Assembly: GCF_018860755.1 (NCBI RefSeq)
Contig: NZ_JAHKPW010000031.1
Coordinates: 1 to 32,671, forward strand
DNA from: Colwellia sp. D2M02
GTDB lineage: Bacteria; Pseudomonadota; Gammaproteobacteria; Enterobacterales; Alteromonadaceae
Reading direction: 5' to 3'
Length of the DNA stretch: 32,671 nt
Shown: positions 1 through 8,101 of the stretch, in pieces
How positions within the stretch are numbered: the first letter of the stretch is position 1
Layout of the letters: each line of letters opens with the position of its first letter
Made by a program: the position numbers and the translations under genes
The notes under the pieces: model-generated
What the model saw: only the letters and a program-made list of their open reading frames with translations
What the model was told of the DNA's origin: nothing
Database searches by the model: none

Positions 1-4
1 CTCT

Positions 5-186
5 AGCAGCTACTTTTCCTAACTTCTTCGTTAAATTTACTTGCAATAGGCCAGCTATTGACGCGAAATTTGCCTTGCTTATCATATGAAAAGAAGAAAA
101 ACTATCAAGCTAGAGACTCAGAAAAGTAATTTTTTATTATATTTCAATTTGTTAAATATCTCTTAAACCGAGTTCAGGTTAACTAC
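5..186. repeat. Intergenic repeat, copy A (diverged pair with copy B)
   Basis: This gene-free stretch downstream of the DUF2867-like gene is similar to 16067-16236. Shared blocks occur in the same order: AGC(A/T)GCTACTTT, TTGCAATAG, TTGACGC, CTTGCT, GTTAAATAT and AGTTCAGG. Copy A contains a nested inverted repeat, AAATTT (33-38) with CAATAG (44-49), opposite CTATTG (55-60) with AAATTT (66-71). No open reading frame is supported. It could be a degenerate miniature element or an intergenic repeat family of this genus. The left edge may lie outside the window. Confidence 0.5.
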
Positions 187-232
187 TAAGTGCTAATTTT
201 TATTCAGCTGTACTTTTTATTAGGTATTAGAG

Positions 233-751
233 CTAGCTATCAGAACTTTCGGCTCGTTTAATCGCCGACGGTACAATTAATTTATGCATCGGCGCTACGA
301 AAAACATATACAATTTTCCCATAAAATTATGTACATGAACTACGGTTGAAATGGAAACTAAATGAGCTTTTTCTCTGTGGGTATACAGCGAAATCTTTAC
401 ATCTAGATGTTTATCCGAGTCGATTAATATGGCTTCACTATCACTTAAAAAAAGCAAAGTGAATATTCCCACTTTATCGCCCACTTTATAGTCACTAATT
501 AACTTTTTAGTATCTATGTCACCTAAGTGACCAATATTTTTCAAGCCAAATATTGAGACAACCTTATTGCGAGTCGCCATTAAAAAGTTAACCCAAGCAG
601 GTGTTTTACTTGCATGGTCTAACCAAACTTGCAAAGCAACTCTATCTCCTTTGTTTGAACAAAAAGCGTATGAGTCAGCATAGTAAGCACCTTTTAGGCT
701 TTTGAATATCTCACTACGAATTGGGACATTTACCTTGTTAATTGTAAACAC
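233..751 (-). CDS. DUF2867-like protein
   Basis: A soluble protein of about 172 residues resembling the DUF2867 family by its spaced aromatic and charged blocks: an ADSYAF-like segment near residue 25, a PAWVNFLMATRN segment near residue 52, and FGLK shortly after. No signal peptide or membrane helix is evident, and no biochemical role is established that I can name. The called start is GTG with a poorly placed ribosome site: GGAG lies about 12 nt upstream, too far for normal use. An ATT two codons earlier would have better spacing, so the exact N-terminus is uncertain. The gene lies 75 nt downstream of a DUF4386-like membrane protein on the same strand, so co-transcription is possible. The family call comes from sequence impression only. 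Confidence 0.6.
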   Translation of the reverse strand: MFTINKVNVPIRSEIFKSLKGAYYADSYAFCSNKGDRVALQVWLDHASKTPAWVNFLMATRNKVVSIFGLKNIGHLGDIDTKKLISDYKVGDKVGIFTLLFLSDSEAILIDSDKHLDVKISLYTHREKAHLVSISTVVHVHNFMGKLYMFFVAPMHKLIVPSAIKRAESSDS

Positions 752-826
752 AATAATCGAATACTCCGTTAATTTTTGATGCCCTAATAAGAACTATCAA
801 TGGTGATATAAAATTGCGGTGAACAA

Positions 827-1504
827 CTACAACCGAGCTGTTTTGTTCGTTTGAGTCATTTGTGCTTTCTTTTCGGATAGTAAATATAGCCCCAACCCAA
901 TAAACCAAACAATTTGTGATACACCAAATATTTCCGTAAAAGTATCGTTAGGATAAATAGTGGCAATACCTGCCATACCGACAAAACACCCAAGAAAATT
1001 GATAAAACGAGGCAAGCAATTGCCTTTCATAGCTGCAATGCTAACTAATAAAACCCATAGACCACCAACAACCTCATTTCCTCCGCCTAAACTTTCAGTA
1101 ATGACTGAAATGGTTGTCCATAGCTCGAGAGCTTTCTCCGGGCTTTTATTCGCTAGCTCAATCGCATGAGCAAGCCCAATATTTGAAAGCATACCACTGG
1201 CAATGACAAGCCCAACCCAAATAACACCAAATAACGACCCAATGAATATTGTTGGGGTATTTGTGTGCTTAATTCTTTCATGTAAGCCAACAACCAGTAG
1301 GGCGAGAAAAACGCCAAATACTACATACATTAATAAACAGACTAATGAAAATGTAAGTTGTACTTCTGCGAGGTAAGTTATTTTTTCTACTGGGCTACCA
1401 TTTATGGGGTAGGTGAAAAATGTCCCAAAGTATATAAAAGCTATTATATATATTAGTCCTTCAGCAATAGCGGCAACTCCGGCTAATTTTTGTAGGTGTG
1501 TCAT
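827..1504 (-). CDS. DUF4386-like six-helix membrane protein
   Basis: An integral inner-membrane protein of about 225 residues with roughly six hydrophobic helices, near residues 7-28, 52-74, 86-107, 146-161, 168-186 and 195-212. The N-terminal pattern (short polar start, then a LAGVAAIAEGL helix) and overall length fit the DUF4386 family, which has no assigned function. The start at 1504 is preferred over an in-frame ATG at 1519 because GGAG stands 9 nt before the 1504 ATG and actually lies inside the longer version. It sits between a DoxX-like gene upstream and a DUF2867-like gene downstream on the same strand with gaps under 80 nt. The three may form a small unit of membrane or stress-related genes, but nothing in the sequence fixes a substrate. 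Confidence 0.7.
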   Translation of the reverse strand: MTHLQKLAGVAAIAEGLIYIIAFIYFGTFFTYPINGSPVEKITYLAEVQLTFSLVCLLMYVVFGVFLALLVVGLHERIKHTNTPTIFIGSLFGVIWVGLVIASGMLSNIGLAHAIELANKSPEKALELWTTISVITESLGGGNEVVGGLWVLLVSIAAMKGNCLPRFINFLGCFVGMAGIATIYPNDTFTEIFGVSQIVWFIGLGLYLLSEKKAQMTQTNKTARL

Positions 1505-1569
1505 TTGATAAAGCTCCATTTTTTAATGCTAACGCTTTTTTGTTATTTTTTGCCGTTTCTAAAGTTAGG

Positions 1570-1932
1570 CTATTGGTTACGTTGCCTAATTATAAATTGT
1601 TTAATCTCCTCTCTACCAGACCAAGCACGCCAAAATGCTGTAAGCATTATCAGAGAAGCTACTGTTAGCATTAGCCACTCTTTGTGAACAAAATGCGTCC
1701 CAATAGCGCCGAGCATGAACCCGCCCAAGCATAGTGCAGAGAGTGATGATAGCCTTGTAATTAGTAGCCCTAATGCGCCAAAAACTTCAATTATACCCGT
1801 TAAGTACATAAACTCGATTGGGTAACCCCAACGTACAAATGCTTCAATCTCGAATGGTAGCGATAATAATTTCGCACCACCTGAAGCAAAAAATATTAGT
1901 GCAAGAATATAGCTCGATATACGTGCGACCAT
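1570..1932 (-). CDS. DoxX-like membrane protein
   Basis: A 120-residue membrane protein with four hydrophobic helices. It starts with a Tyr-Ile-Leu-Ala-rich first helix followed by FFASGGAKLL, a pattern typical of the DoxX/DoxX_2 family (small quinone- or redox-associated membrane proteins). The second helix has the family's G-x-x-E-x-x-G-A-L-G-L-L arrangement (GIIEVFGALGLL). The C-terminus is short and basic. The ATG at 1932 is preceded by AGGG with 6 nt spacing. It is the first gene of a minus-strand trio with the DUF4386-like and DUF2867-like genes. The partner protein is not visible, and the role beyond the family name is unknown. Confidence 0.7.
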   Translation of the reverse strand: MVARISSYILALIFFASGGAKLLSLPFEIEAFVRWGYPIEFMYLTGIIEVFGALGLLITRLSSLSALCLGGFMLGAIGTHFVHKEWLMLTVASLIMLTAFWRAWSGREEIKQFIIRQRNQ

Positions 1933-2234
1933 TTATAGCCCTATCACCTTATTATGGATAATTTTCTGTAATGATTACCCCATAAAATTAATTCATCATA
2001 ACTTAATATTTCATAAATTAAATGAATTAGAAAGGCTAAAACCTTAGAGAGTATTGATAATTGGATGATTTTTAAATAAATCAGTAATATCTAACTTAGA
2101 AAGTGATGATTAAGTTTATATTTTTCATGTGGTTAATCTACTACCCTAAGTTTTTTGTGTTAATGCTTATAGGGACTTACCTGTGAACATTAGGCTTTTC
2201 TATTTTAACTACTAAGAATGGCTGTTTTGACGTC

Positions 2235-2277
2235 GTGTCCCGTCCTAAATATGTAAACACATTTCAGGACGAGATAC
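2235..2277. repeat. Imperfect palindrome, about 19-bp arms, loop AAAC
   Basis: In the 1933-2355 intergenic region, GTGTCCCGTCCT... (from 2235) folds back on ...AGGACGAGATAC (to 2277) with a four-base loop. The flanks GGCTGT (2220-2225) and ACAGCC (2276-2281) are complementary as well. It lies directly before the receptor's terminator and could be a REP-like or miniature element. The rest of the region shows nothing recognisable. Confidence 0.5.
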
Positions 2278-2284
2278 AGCCATT

Positions 2285-2320
2285 AAAAAAGCCAAAAGGC
2301 ATAGTACCTTTTGGCTTTTT
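2285..2320 (-). terminator. Rho-independent terminator of the BtuB-like gene (works in both directions)
   Basis: AAAAAAGCCAAAAGG (2285-2299) and CCTTTTGGCTTTTT (2307-2320) form a stem of more than 10 bp with a 7-nt loop and a T run at either end. It stands about 35 nt after the minus-strand receptor stop codon. Confidence 0.8.
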
Positions 2321-2355
2321 CATTGTTATTTTACCGAGTAAAGTTACCTAGCTCC

Positions 2356-4203
2356 TTAAAAGTTCTGGTAGGTAACTCCTAAGTAAAAGGCTTGCTCTTG
2401 GGTATTATAGCCATTAGCTGTTTGGTATTCTTCGTCAAATAAGTTAGTAACGCGCGCGTTCAGTTTTAATTCCGGCATAATTGCGTAATTAAAACCTAAG
2501 TTAACGACTTGGTAAGCATCTAACTTAACATCGCCGCGATCGGTTCGTTTACCAACATATTGGTATTCAGCGTAAATATCTGCGTTAGCAATAGACGTTG
2601 AAAATTTATAGCTGGCTTTGTTTTTTGCGCGTCGAATAAGTTGTTTATGGGTTTTTTGATCTTCAGCGTCAGTATATGAAGCATTAAAATCGTGATTGCC
2701 GCCAAAACCTAAATAACTCGCGACAAATTCAGCGCCGCTAATTTCTACTTCTTCAAAGTTTTCTGGGCCTGCGCTTGTCCATGCAATTAAGTCGTCAACG
2801 TCAGTATGATAAAAGTGAATACTGGTATCTACTGTTGCTAGTGTTGTTTCAAAAAATAATTCAATACTGTCTGAATATTCAGACCTTAATTCTGGATTAC
2901 CGCTATAAGGGTAATATAGATCATTGAATGTTGGCGCTTTAAAACCCGTACCATAATTAAGTACTACACGGCTGTTTGTGCTGAAATTATAACCTGCACC
3001 TAAGTTGTAACTTACTTCAGAGTCTACTTCTTCTACATCGTCGTAACGCAGTGTTGCTTCATATGAGAAGTTATTATTGGTTAATAAACCGTGGGCGAAC
3101 ATACCGGTTGTATCTCGCTTAGTTTGCTCATAGCTGGTTTCGCTTCCCGATACATCATCTTGGTAATGATCAATACCCACGTTTAATTGTACATCTTCAG
3201 AAAATTGGCTGTGATTCACTAATGAAAACTGGTTACGTCGAGTCTCAAAGCTGCCTTTAAATACGCCATCTTTTAAGCTGTCAGCGGCATCTTCATTTTG
3301 CCCGACCATAGCAACGGTGTTATTTATAACGTTGCCAATGTTAGTTTCGTAGTTTGCACGTACTAACCAAGCGTAGTTGTTTACATCTGATTGGTTTTGA
3401 TAACCGCCGTCGTATTCCGTTTCACCTTGATCTGCGGTAAATAGCCAATCGAGAGTTAAGTTAGTATTTACATTTTGCTGGCCGCGCACTGCAATTGAGG
3501 TGAACTCGTAACCATCGTCATCGGTTTCAGTATTATCTTGAACATCAAAACCATCACTTTCTTCATGATTAACGGTAATACTAGTTTGACCGTCGCCATG
3601 AGCAATACCTACGCCTGCTTGGTATTTACGGTAGTTATCGCTACCAATACTTGCACCAGCAAAAAAGTCGCCACCATCAAGTTTACGGGTAAATATTTGA
3701 ATAACGCCACCAATGGCATCACTGCCCCATAATGCGGCGCGTGGGCCTTGAACAATTTCAATGCGTTCTATAAGTGCAGGTGAAAGTGTATTGAGGTTAG
3801 TGCCACCTGATGTTGCTGAGCTAATACGTACGCCATCAATCAATACTAATGTGTGATCTGAGCTAGTACCGCGCATAAATACGCTAGCACTTTGGCCTTT
3901 GCCACCATTTGATGCAATATCAATACTCGGTACGGTAGAAAGTAAATCTATAACCGATACTGGGTTGATACGCTCAATAGCTTGACGGTCAATCACAATT
4001 TGGCTAGTTAACGCATCATTAATATTTAATGCTGAGCGAGTAGCCGTTACGGTAATCACTTCAATATTTTCTTCTAATACATCGTTAGTTACTGCATTAT
4101 TCTTGTTGGCATAAGCCGATACCATAAAAGTACTAGAAACAGCGGCGGTAATGGCTAACGATAAAAAAGATTTAGTTGGGGTATTTTTGTGCTTATTATT
4201 CAT
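2356..4203 (-). CDS. btuB: TonB-dependent vitamin B12 receptor, BtuB-like
   Basis: A 615-residue outer-membrane receptor, the usual BtuB length. A signal peptide covers about residues 1-33 (AVSSTFMVSAYA). A TonB box (IEVITVTA) follows near residue 47. The plug domain carries the VFMRGTSSDHTLVLIDGVRI and ERIEIVQGPRAALWG segments shared with BtuB, and the protein ends in a 22-strand-type barrel with a terminal phenylalanine (YLGVTYQNF). It would bind cobalamin outside the cell and import it with TonB/ExbBD energy. The substrate call rests mainly on the cobalamin riboswitch directly upstream (about 4205-4350), together with the BtuB-like plug. No periplasmic BtuF or inner-membrane BtuCD gene lies in the window, so this is a stand-alone gene ended by the terminator at 2285-2320. 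Confidence 0.85.
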   Translation of the reverse strand: MNNKHKNTPTKSFLSLAITAAVSSTFMVSAYANKNNAVTNDVLEENIEVITVTATRSALNINDALTSQIVIDRQAIERINPVSVIDLLSTVPSIDIASNGGKGQSASVFMRGTSSDHTLVLIDGVRISSATSGGTNLNTLSPALIERIEIVQGPRAALWGSDAIGGVIQIFTRKLDGGDFFAGASIGSDNYRKYQAGVGIAHGDGQTSITVNHEESDGFDVQDNTETDDDGYEFTSIAVRGQQNVNTNLTLDWLFTADQGETEYDGGYQNQSDVNNYAWLVRANYETNIGNVINNTVAMVGQNEDAADSLKDGVFKGSFETRRNQFSLVNHSQFSEDVQLNVGIDHYQDDVSGSETSYEQTKRDTTGMFAHGLLTNNNFSYEATLRYDDVEEVDSEVSYNLGAGYNFSTNSRVVLNYGTGFKAPTFNDLYYPYSGNPELRSEYSDSIELFFETTLATVDTSIHFYHTDVDDLIAWTSAGPENFEEVEISGAEFVASYLGFGGNHDFNASYTDAEDQKTHKQLIRRAKNKASYKFSTSIANADIYAEYQYVGKRTDRGDVKLDAYQVVNLGFNYAIMPELKLNARVTNLFDEEYQTANGYNTQEQAFYLGVTYQNF

Positions 4204-4204
4204 A

Positions 4205-4350
4205 GGACCTCGTGAATGATGCCCTCCGCATCATGGTGGTTGCCGTGACAGGCACGGTGTAGTTAAGTTGGCTTGAGTGATCGGACTGACACAAGTTAAT
4301 GTGATTACCGTTGCGGGGGCAGTGAAGAATTCTCATCTTCTTCCCTCAAA
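4205..4350 (-). promoter_or_regulatory. Cobalamin riboswitch
   Basis: Read on the minus strand, the leader begins with GAGGGAAGAAG and continues to CACTGCCCCCGCAACGGTAA, the B12-box core, then CAGTCCGATCACTCAAGCCA, matching the 3' conserved part of the class (as in the E. coli btuB leader). TTGAG (complement of 4345-4349) can pair with CTCAA (complement of 4273-4277) as an outer helix. Two further hairpins lie before the start codon: CCGTG-CCTGT-CACGG, and ATGATGC-GGAGG-GCATCAT whose loop is a perfect ribosome-binding sequence. The layout suggests translational control of the receptor by adenosylcobalamin or a related form. A -10-like TATAGT lies opposite 4354-4359. Confidence 0.85.
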
Positions 4351-4613
4351 CTAACTATAGTAAGTTACTATTATTTAAAGTGTTTACTATAAATTAAGGT
4401 AACTGAAAGTATTTTTTATTGTGTGATTTTCATGGAAAAGTTTAGCTAAAGTCCGTTTTATTTTTATTTACGCTATTCATTAAGTGTTAATAAAATGATT
4501 AACCCTGAAAATTCAGCGCGCATTCTAGCCTATTTCACGTAAAAAATCATAATAATAGTGGTATTTGGTTGTTGTTTATATCAGCATAGTTTTATCGTCG
4601 GTAGTTAGTCATA

Positions 4614-4650
4614 GGCTATATAGCCATAAGGAATATAGTGAATTACTATA
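4614..4650. promoter_or_regulatory. Two short palindromes upstream of the GhrA-like gene
   Basis: GGCTATATAGCC (4614-4625) is a perfect 12-bp palindrome. TATAGT-GAATT-ACTATA (4634-4650) is a perfect inverted repeat nearby. They could be operator half-sites or chance features of AT-rich DNA. The rest of 4351-4752 shows nothing clear. Confidence 0.25.
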
Positions 4651-4752
4651 AACCCGTAAATAGGCAGATATAGCGATTATTACCTTGAGCTTTACAATTT
4701 GAGCAATACTTTAGGCTATACACTCAAACTGCCATCACGTTGAGAAAACATT

Positions 4753-5703
4753 ATGAAAATAATTACCTTTGCTTCACAACAACCTGCCCAGGAGCAAGCG
4801 CTATGGTTGGCTAGTTTGCAAAAACTGTTACCCGATGAAAATATCATTTTATTTGAGCAACTCACACCAGAGCAGGTCGAGGATGTTGATATTGCTATTG
4901 TAGCTAATCCGAAAGCGACTGACTTAATACGTTTAGCGCAGTTGCCTAACCTTGCTTGGATACAAAGCCTGTGGGCTGGCGTTGAAAAGTTAGCCACAGA
5001 ATCAAGCTTACAAACTATACCTATAGTGCGTTTAGTTGATGACACACTAGCAAAAATTATGGCAGAAGCGGTGTTAGCTTGGACGCTGTATTTACATCGC
5101 AATATGCCTGAGTATTTACAACAGCAAGCCAAAAAACAGTGGTTGCAACTTCCTTATAAAGCGCCAACCGAGCAACGTATTACGGTTTTAGGAACAGGGG
5201 AGTTAGGCATGGCAGCTATAAATAGTCTAGTGCGCGCTAATTTTACCGTGAGTGCTTGGAGTAGAAAGCCTAAGTCAATTGCCAACATCAAACATTTTAC
5301 GGATCAAGAAGGCTTACGGGCGGTATTGCCGCAAACTGATATTTTAATTAGCTTGCTCCCTTTAACCTCACAAACAGCAAACTTATTAAGTAACAACACG
5401 CTAAGCTTATTACCGCAAGGTGCAAAGTTAATTAATTTTTCACGAGGTGGCATAGTTAATAGCGATGATTTACTTGCGTTGTTAAATAACGGTCATTTAG
5501 CGCACGCAGTATTAGATGTGTTTGATGTTGAGCCGCTACCTGCTAATAGCTTATTGTGGAGTCATGAAAAAATAACAATTTTACCGCACATTTCTGCGCC
5601 AACTCAAATGGCTAGTGCCGCGCTAGTGGTTGCAAATAATATTAAGCAATATCGATTAGAAGGCATTATACCGACAGCGGTCGATAAAACATGTGGTTAT
5701 TAG
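4753..5703 (+). CDS. ghrA: Glyoxylate/hydroxypyruvate reductase A family
   Basis: A 316-residue D-isomer-specific 2-hydroxyacid dehydrogenase close in plan to E. coli GhrA. It would reduce glyoxylate or hydroxypyruvate with NADPH in the cytosol. Visible marks are WIQSLWAGVEKL near residue 74 (substrate loop), the Rossmann glycine motif VLGTGELG near residue 143, the active-site arginine in NFSRGGIV, the DVFDVEPLP segment with the catalytic glutamate, and the histidine in ILPHISAPT. The protein ends in D-K-T-C-G-Y, like the R-A-R-G-Y end of GhrA. A GAG lies about 9 nt before the ATG. It is separated from neighbours on both sides, so it is probably monocistronic. A role in photorespiration-type glycolate products or in glyoxylate removal is inferred from the family only. 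Confidence 0.85.
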   Translation: MKIITFASQQPAQEQALWLASLQKLLPDENIILFEQLTPEQVEDVDIAIVANPKATDLIRLAQLPNLAWIQSLWAGVEKLATESSLQTIPIVRLVDDTLAKIMAEAVLAWTLYLHRNMPEYLQQQAKKQWLQLPYKAPTEQRITVLGTGELGMAAINSLVRANFTVSAWSRKPKSIANIKHFTDQEGLRAVLPQTDILISLLPLTSQTANLLSNNTLSLLPQGAKLINFSRGGIVNSDDLLALLNNGHLAHAVLDVFDVEPLPANSLLWSHEKITILPHISAPTQMASAALVVANNIKQYRLEGIIPTAVDKTCGY

Positions 5704-5704
5704 T

Positions 5705-5754
5705 CAACTGAGTTAATAGGAAATTGAGTTAATATAGAAAATTGAGTTTAATTA
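5705..5754. repeat. Short imperfect tandem repeat, 3 copies of about 16 bp
   Basis: Directly after the ghrA stop codon the unit AATTGAGTTAATA recurs three times with small changes (AACTGAGTTAATAGG, AATTGAGTTAATATAG, AATTGAGTTTAATTA). It is non-coding and looks like slippage-type duplication. Confidence 0.6.
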
Positions 5755-5888
5755 ATACAATCCTTTATAAGTTACTGAAAGTATGTGATATTAAGTCACC
5801 TATTTAAATCGTTTGGTTTTAGTCAATGAGGGGGGCAACGCAAGCCCCATGTAGCCTGAGCCTATAGCAGTAACGGATAAAAAATATC

Positions 5889-6167
5889 ATGGAATTTAGA
5901 CAAGCAAAAAAAAACAAACCGCTTTTGGGAATAAGCTCATTTATTATTGTGCTCGGTTTTCCGTTATTAAGCATGTTATACAATCAAACAGAGCTTGGCT
6001 TTTTAGAAGTGTTTGAGTGGGGAACCATATTCGGTTGGTTTTGTATTGGTACAGGCTTAGCTATTGCCAGTTTATTAAAAGAAAAATCGCAAGGCTTTTA
6101 TATACTCTTACCTATAATTACTCTTGCTCTGTCGGTGATATTAATGACTTTTCAATTAGACGTTTAA
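5889..6167 (+). CDS. Small three-helix membrane protein, unknown
   Basis: A 92-residue protein with a short basic N-terminus (about 10 residues, lysine-rich) followed by three hydrophobic segments near residues 12-32, 43-63 and 70-90. It is therefore probably an inner-membrane protein with a cytosolic N-terminus. I do not recognise the family. The ribosome site is weak (only GGAT well upstream of the ATG), and the frame is supported mainly by its clean helix pattern and plausible codon use. It stands alone between ghrA and another small membrane protein with gaps near 200 nt on each side. A short GGGGC/GCCCC hairpin (5832-5848) precedes it. No function can be assigned. Confidence 0.55.
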   Translation: MEFRQAKKNKPLLGISSFIIVLGFPLLSMLYNQTELGFLEVFEWGTIFGWFCIGTGLAIASLLKEKSQGFYILLPIITLALSVILMTFQLDV

Positions 6168-6410
6168 AACATCACATTAATGCTCGAACACTCTAAATCT
6201 AACCCAATCTATTTCAATCCAATCTAATAAAGATAGAAAAGATAGAAAACACAGATACGAGATTACGAGCATGAAAATGCTATGAAATATAGCAATAAAC
6301 AAGTATTTAGCAGCAAAGTGCCCGCAAGTAGCTTAGCTCAAAGCAGCCACCTCAACGCATAATAGCTAAAATCAAGGCTGCTAACAGTAAGTCAATTAAA
6401 AAGAGGATGG

Positions 6411-6839
6411 ATGGTAATGTTTGGTAAAAAACTTTTCATACTGGCAGGTGCGTTAAGCGCTATTGCCGCTTTATTACACCTTGCTTGTATTTATTTTGGT
6501 GCGCCTTGGTATCGTTTTTTAGGGGCTGGCGAGCAAATGGCGCTAATGGCTGAACAAGGTAGTATAGAGCCAACAATAATCACCAGCTTCATTGCTATTG
6601 TACTGACTATTTGGTCACTTTATGCTTTTTCAGCGGCAGGCATTATTCGCCGTTTAGTGTTGTTGCGCGTTGTATTAATGTTTATTACTGCCGTTTACTT
6701 GCTCCGTGGTGTTGCTGGTTTTTTCTTCATGAGTAATCCTATGGGGCGTAGTGCTGAATTTTGGCTTTATAGCTCGCTTATTTGCCTTAGCGTTGGACTT
6801 GTTCATTTAGCTGCGCTACTAAAAAGCAAGCTTAGTTAG
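6411..6839 (+). CDS. Four-helix membrane protein, unknown
   Basis: A 142-residue hydrophobic protein with four predicted helices near residues 7-28, 57-78, 84-105 and 117-137. A loop after helix 1 contains the pattern YFGAPWYRFLGAGEQMA, which I recall in conserved hypothetical membrane proteins of marine gammaproteobacteria. Two starts are possible: the ATG at 6411, with AAGAGG (6401-6406) only 4 nt away, or the ATG at 6417, where the same site has better spacing. No signal peptide cleavage site is evident. It lies alone between another small membrane gene and a Spo0M-like gene. The region 6168-6410 before it holds only AT-rich short repeats. The function is unknown. Confidence 0.65.
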   Translation: MVMFGKKLFILAGALSAIAALLHLACIYFGAPWYRFLGAGEQMALMAEQGSIEPTIITSFIAIVLTIWSLYAFSAAGIIRRLVLLRVVLMFITAVYLLRGVAGFFFMSNPMGRSAEFWLYSSLICLSVGLVHLAALLKSKLS

Positions 6840-6972
6840 CTCTGGCTCTTACCTCTTATTTTTTTTATACTTTAAATATCAATAACTAGCCCATAAGTCT
6901 TTTATAAGTGAGGTATTACTCAGCCCTCATATCATTAAATAAGTACCATTTAAATTATTAGAAGAGAGCACT

Positions 6973-7725
6973 ATGTTTAAAAAAATATTAGCGAGCGTTG
7001 GTATTGGTAAGGCCAAAATAGATGCTGTTTTATTATCAGATACACTACAAGCAGGGCAGAAGTTTGATATTGAAGTTATTATTACCGGTGGTGATGTTGA
7101 GCAAGAATTAAACGCGATAGAGCTGGCTATTATGGCGCAAGCAAAAGCAGAAAAAAATGTTGGCGATGAAGACGTAAGCTATCAAAAAAATTTGGTTTTA
7201 CAGCATTGGAACCAAGAACTGAACCTTACGATTAAGCCAAATGAAACTATTACCCGTCAATTTTCGTTGCTATTACATCCTGAAACACCAGCAACAGAGT
7301 TGTTTGGGCGCAGTCTTGGTAAAGTTTGGTTAAAAACAGGGTTGGATATTAAAAGCGGTATTGATGGCTCAGATAAAGATCACTTGGTTATCCTTCCGTC
7401 GGCAACACAGTTAGCAGTACTAGATGTTATTTCGGATAGTGGTTACTCGTTATTTAAAGTTGATATCGAAGCTGGCGGCGTAAGAACTAACAATTTTCAA
7501 TCGCACTTGCCATGTTATCAAGAGTATGAGTTTAAACCTCAGTCACGATCATTTTTCAGTGCCAAAGAACTCGAAGTGACTTTTGTTGATAATGGCGCAG
7601 AAACAGGCGTACTGATTGAAGTTGATCGTGCATTTTTAGGAGACGGTTATCGCAGTATCTCTGTGCCTAATAGCTGCGTTAATGTTGAACAAGTAAGGCC
7701 TTATATTGAAAGGTTACTGTCATAG
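6973..7725 (+). CDS. Spo0M-like (SpoOM family) protein
   Basis: A 250-residue soluble protein of the Spo0M family. Its arrestin-like double beta-sandwich fold is named after the Bacillus sporulation control protein, but the family is widespread in non-sporulating bacteria. The start FKKILASVGIGKAKIDAVL and the following G-x-K-F-D-I-E-V-I-I-x-G-G pattern near residues 27-40 are typical, as is the conserved PCYQEYEF(K/R)P segment in the second half, near residue 180. The role in Gram-negative bacteria is not defined; links to cytoskeleton or envelope organisation are suggested only by analogy. AGAGAG precedes the ATG with about 6 nt spacing. The gene is monocistronic, closed by the terminator at 7796-7828. 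Confidence 0.8.
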   Translation: MFKKILASVGIGKAKIDAVLLSDTLQAGQKFDIEVIITGGDVEQELNAIELAIMAQAKAEKNVGDEDVSYQKNLVLQHWNQELNLTIKPNETITRQFSLLLHPETPATELFGRSLGKVWLKTGLDIKSGIDGSDKDHLVILPSATQLAVLDVISDSGYSLFKVDIEAGGVRTNNFQSHLPCYQEYEFKPQSRSFFSAKELEVTFVDNGAETGVLIEVDRAFLGDGYRSISVPNSCVNVEQVRPYIERLLS

Positions 7726-7795
7726 TGAGCCTAAATAACTAAGTTTATTTAGTACGTATAGCAAAAACTAGTTTAGCAGCTACTCTATTTACTTG

Positions 7796-7828
7796 AGCCG
7801 CCAAGGTTAATCCTTTTGGCGGCTTTTT
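7796..7828 (+). terminator. Rho-independent terminator after the Spo0M-like gene
   Basis: AGCCGCCAA (7796-7804) pairs with TTGGCGGCT (7816-7824) and is followed by TTTT. It lies about 70 nt after the stop codon. Confidence 0.85.
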
Positions 7829-7941
7829 ATTTGAACAAAGCAAGTATTTAGTTGTATTACTCGCAAGGTGTATCACTCATACTTTGCTGAAAAAAACGTC
7901 AAAAAAGTAAAGATTAGATGGGGTCGAACACGATATTGCTG

Positions 7942-7947
7942 TATAAT
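7942..7947 (+). promoter_or_regulatory. -10 box, probable ybiT promoter
   Basis: A perfect TATAAT followed by GCGCG lies 155 nt before the ybiT start. The matching -35 region (about 7919-7924) is poor. The 7726-8101 interval otherwise holds only the upstream terminator and a long untranslated leader. Confidence 0.45.
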
Positions 7948-8101
7948 GCGCGACTTTAATTCTGCTGGTCTGATAATAATAACGGTTATAACCGCTTTAT
8001 TGGGCTGTCACCATCAACGCGTATCAGTTAATCACGAGTGATTTTAGACACTTATAGTTGGTTAACTTAACGCTGCTCGTTAGCAAAAATAGGAACTTCC
8101 T

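Noticed and set aside
960-1169. Plus-strand open frame opposite the DUF4386-like gene
   Set aside because: It lies inside a well-supported membrane protein on the other strand, with a low-complexity proline- and threonine-rich product and no ribosome site.
4716-5132. Cysteine- and serine-rich minus-strand frame opposite ghrA
   Set aside because: It is antisense to conserved dehydrogenase sequence, and its composition is typical of a shadow frame.
5832-5848. GGGGC/GCCCC hairpin as a ghrA terminator
   Set aside because: It has no T run and lies 130 nt after the stop codon. It may be chance, so it is not listed as a terminator.
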